Shown here: positions 19,534 to 20,035 of the stretch, in pieces
Numbering within the stretch: position 1 is the stretch's first letter
Layout of the letters: the number at the start of each line of letters is the position of its first letter
IMG/VR virus record: IMGVR_UViG_3300049595_001385
Location: 1-20,035 of that record
Direction: 5' to 3' (one strand)
Source: a virus
DNA length: 20,035 nucleotides
Made by a program: the position numbers and the translations under genes
The notes under the pieces: generated by a model
What the model was told of the DNA's origin: nothing
Seen by the model: the letters and a program-made list of their open reading frames with translations, nothing else
Databases searched by the model: none

Positions 19534-19546
19534 TGAGACTACTTGA
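19259..19546 (+). CDS. Overlapping reading frame, possible 95-aa protein nested in the transglycosylase gene
   Basis: Opens at GTG 19259, overlapping the TGA of the 96-aa gene (GTGA), with GGAGGAAAA just upstream, an architecture identical to accepted genes here. It runs 95 codons in a different frame from the transglycosylase and ends 13 bases beyond it, inside the methyltransferase start. The C-terminal half reads like a soluble helical protein (VQLSELLNSLESVVESLNYK, then TAYDTLVTAMEGVRVALSNI). The N-terminal 30 residues are less convincing. No family recognised. It may be real dual coding or a fortuitous open frame. Confidence 0.42.
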   Translation: MRTRHLQLVTHEHSVTIKTKSDVLSPYGPVRAGLTTSQTTQEVQLSELLNSLESVVESLNYKSFTAYDTLVTAMEGVRVALSNIATDEVGTDETT

Positions 19547-20035
19547 TCTTTACTGCAAGGCTGGAGGAGCGAGCAAAGGATACGCTGATGCTGGCTTTGA
19601 GGTTACTGGTATTGACATCAAGAAGCAGAAGCGTTACCCATTTACTTTTATACAGGCAGACTGCTTTGAGATACTGCAAGACCTAGATTACTTGCGTACC
19701 TTTGATGTGATTGCAGCTAGCCCACCGTGTCAGACACACTCACGCACTCAGCATTTACGTAATGCTCAGGGCAAGAGCACGGACAAGGTTGATCTGATAC
19801 CGCAGACAAGAGAGGCATTGATCGCAAGCGGTAAGCCTTATGTGATTGAGAACGTGCCAGGTGCACCACTGATTAACCCAGTACAATTCTGTGGCTCATC
19901 ATTTGATTTGAAGGTACGCAGACATAGACTCTTTGAGTCTAACCTGCAACTAACAGGTTCAGTATGTGACCACAAGAAGCAGGGAAAGCCAGTAGGTATC
20001 TACGGATCTATGCGTGATGAGATCCCTGGGGGGGG
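19533..20035 (+). CDS. Cytosine-C5 DNA methyltransferase (N-terminal 167 residues; 3' end outside window)
   Basis: Transfers a methyl group from S-adenosylmethionine to cytosine C5 in DNA; phages use such enzymes against host restriction or for regulation. The ATG overlaps the previous TGA (TGATG). Motif I is LDLYCKAGGASKGYADAGFE (4-23), where FSG-x-GG is usual; motif IV is ASPPCQTHSRTQ with catalytic Cys 66; motif VI is the ENV of VIENVPGAP (106-108); motif VIII is RRHRLFES (129-136). The frame is open at the window end, where the last eight bases are all G and encode the Gly-Gly of EIPGG. Target-recognition and C-terminal motifs are not visible. Confidence 0.9.
   Translation, partial: MRLLDLYCKAGGASKGYADAGFEVTGIDIKKQKRYPFTFIQADCFEILQDLDYLRTFDVIAASPPCQTHSRTQHLRNAQGKSTDKVDLIPQTREALIASGKPYVIENVPGAPLINPVQFCGSSFDLKVRRHRLFESNLQLTGSVCDHKKQGKPVGIYGSMRDEIPGG

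Overview
The window looks like part of a tailed, double-stranded DNA bacteriophage genome, probably an environmental phage of an actinobacterium. That host guess is inference, from the general look of the small early genes, the lysis-type transglycosylase and a moderate GC content. I see no integrase, transposase, tRNA, rRNA or CRISPR array. Genes are packed tightly, with TAATG, GTGA, ATGA and TGATG stop/start overlaps throughout.

Left arm (1-15008, all on the minus strand, read right to left) is the packaging and head module. In transcription order it holds: a large terminase with an N-terminal helix-turn-helix-like segment; a 118-aa and a 45-aa Lys/Ala/Pro-rich basic protein; the portal; a 46-aa basic protein; three small proteins of 71, 141 and 48 aa; a 1740-aa giant virion protein; three further large proteins of 271, 333 and 635 aa; an acidic coiled-coil scaffold-like protein; and the first 108 residues of the major capsid protein. 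The giant protein and its followers lie between portal and scaffold/capsid. This fits internal or ejected virion proteins better than a tail tape measure, although the tail genes lie outside the window.

Centre (15009-15871) is an 863-bp gene-free divergent region between the two arms. It contains a structured inverted-repeat block near the terminase start, an AT-rich stretch with a perfect 12-bp palindrome, a GC-rich hairpin followed by two perfect DnaA-box consensus sequences 20 bp apart, five direct and one inverted copy of the heptamer AGCTCTA, and nested inverted repeats just before the first rightward gene. It is a good candidate for a replication origin and the control region of the early genes.

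Right arm (15872-20035, plus strand) is an early-type array of very small genes: unknown proteins, two short zinc-ribbon-like proteins, two short membrane proteins, a short DnaN-like sliding clamp, a membrane-anchored lytic transglycosylase, and at the edge a cytosine-C5 DNA methyltransferase. Two genes (the clamp and the 52-aa protein after it) are preceded by strong intercistronic RNA hairpins and a shared TAAGGGTTAAGT leader. At 18972-19546 all three forward frames appear to be used in turn, with the transglycosylase gene almost wholly overlapped by two other plausible genes. Codon use differs visibly between arms (Ala GCA/GCT and Pro/Thr CCA/ACA on the left; Ala GCG, Arg CGC and Leu CTA/TTA at 15.9-17.8 kb on the right), so the two halves may have different histories.
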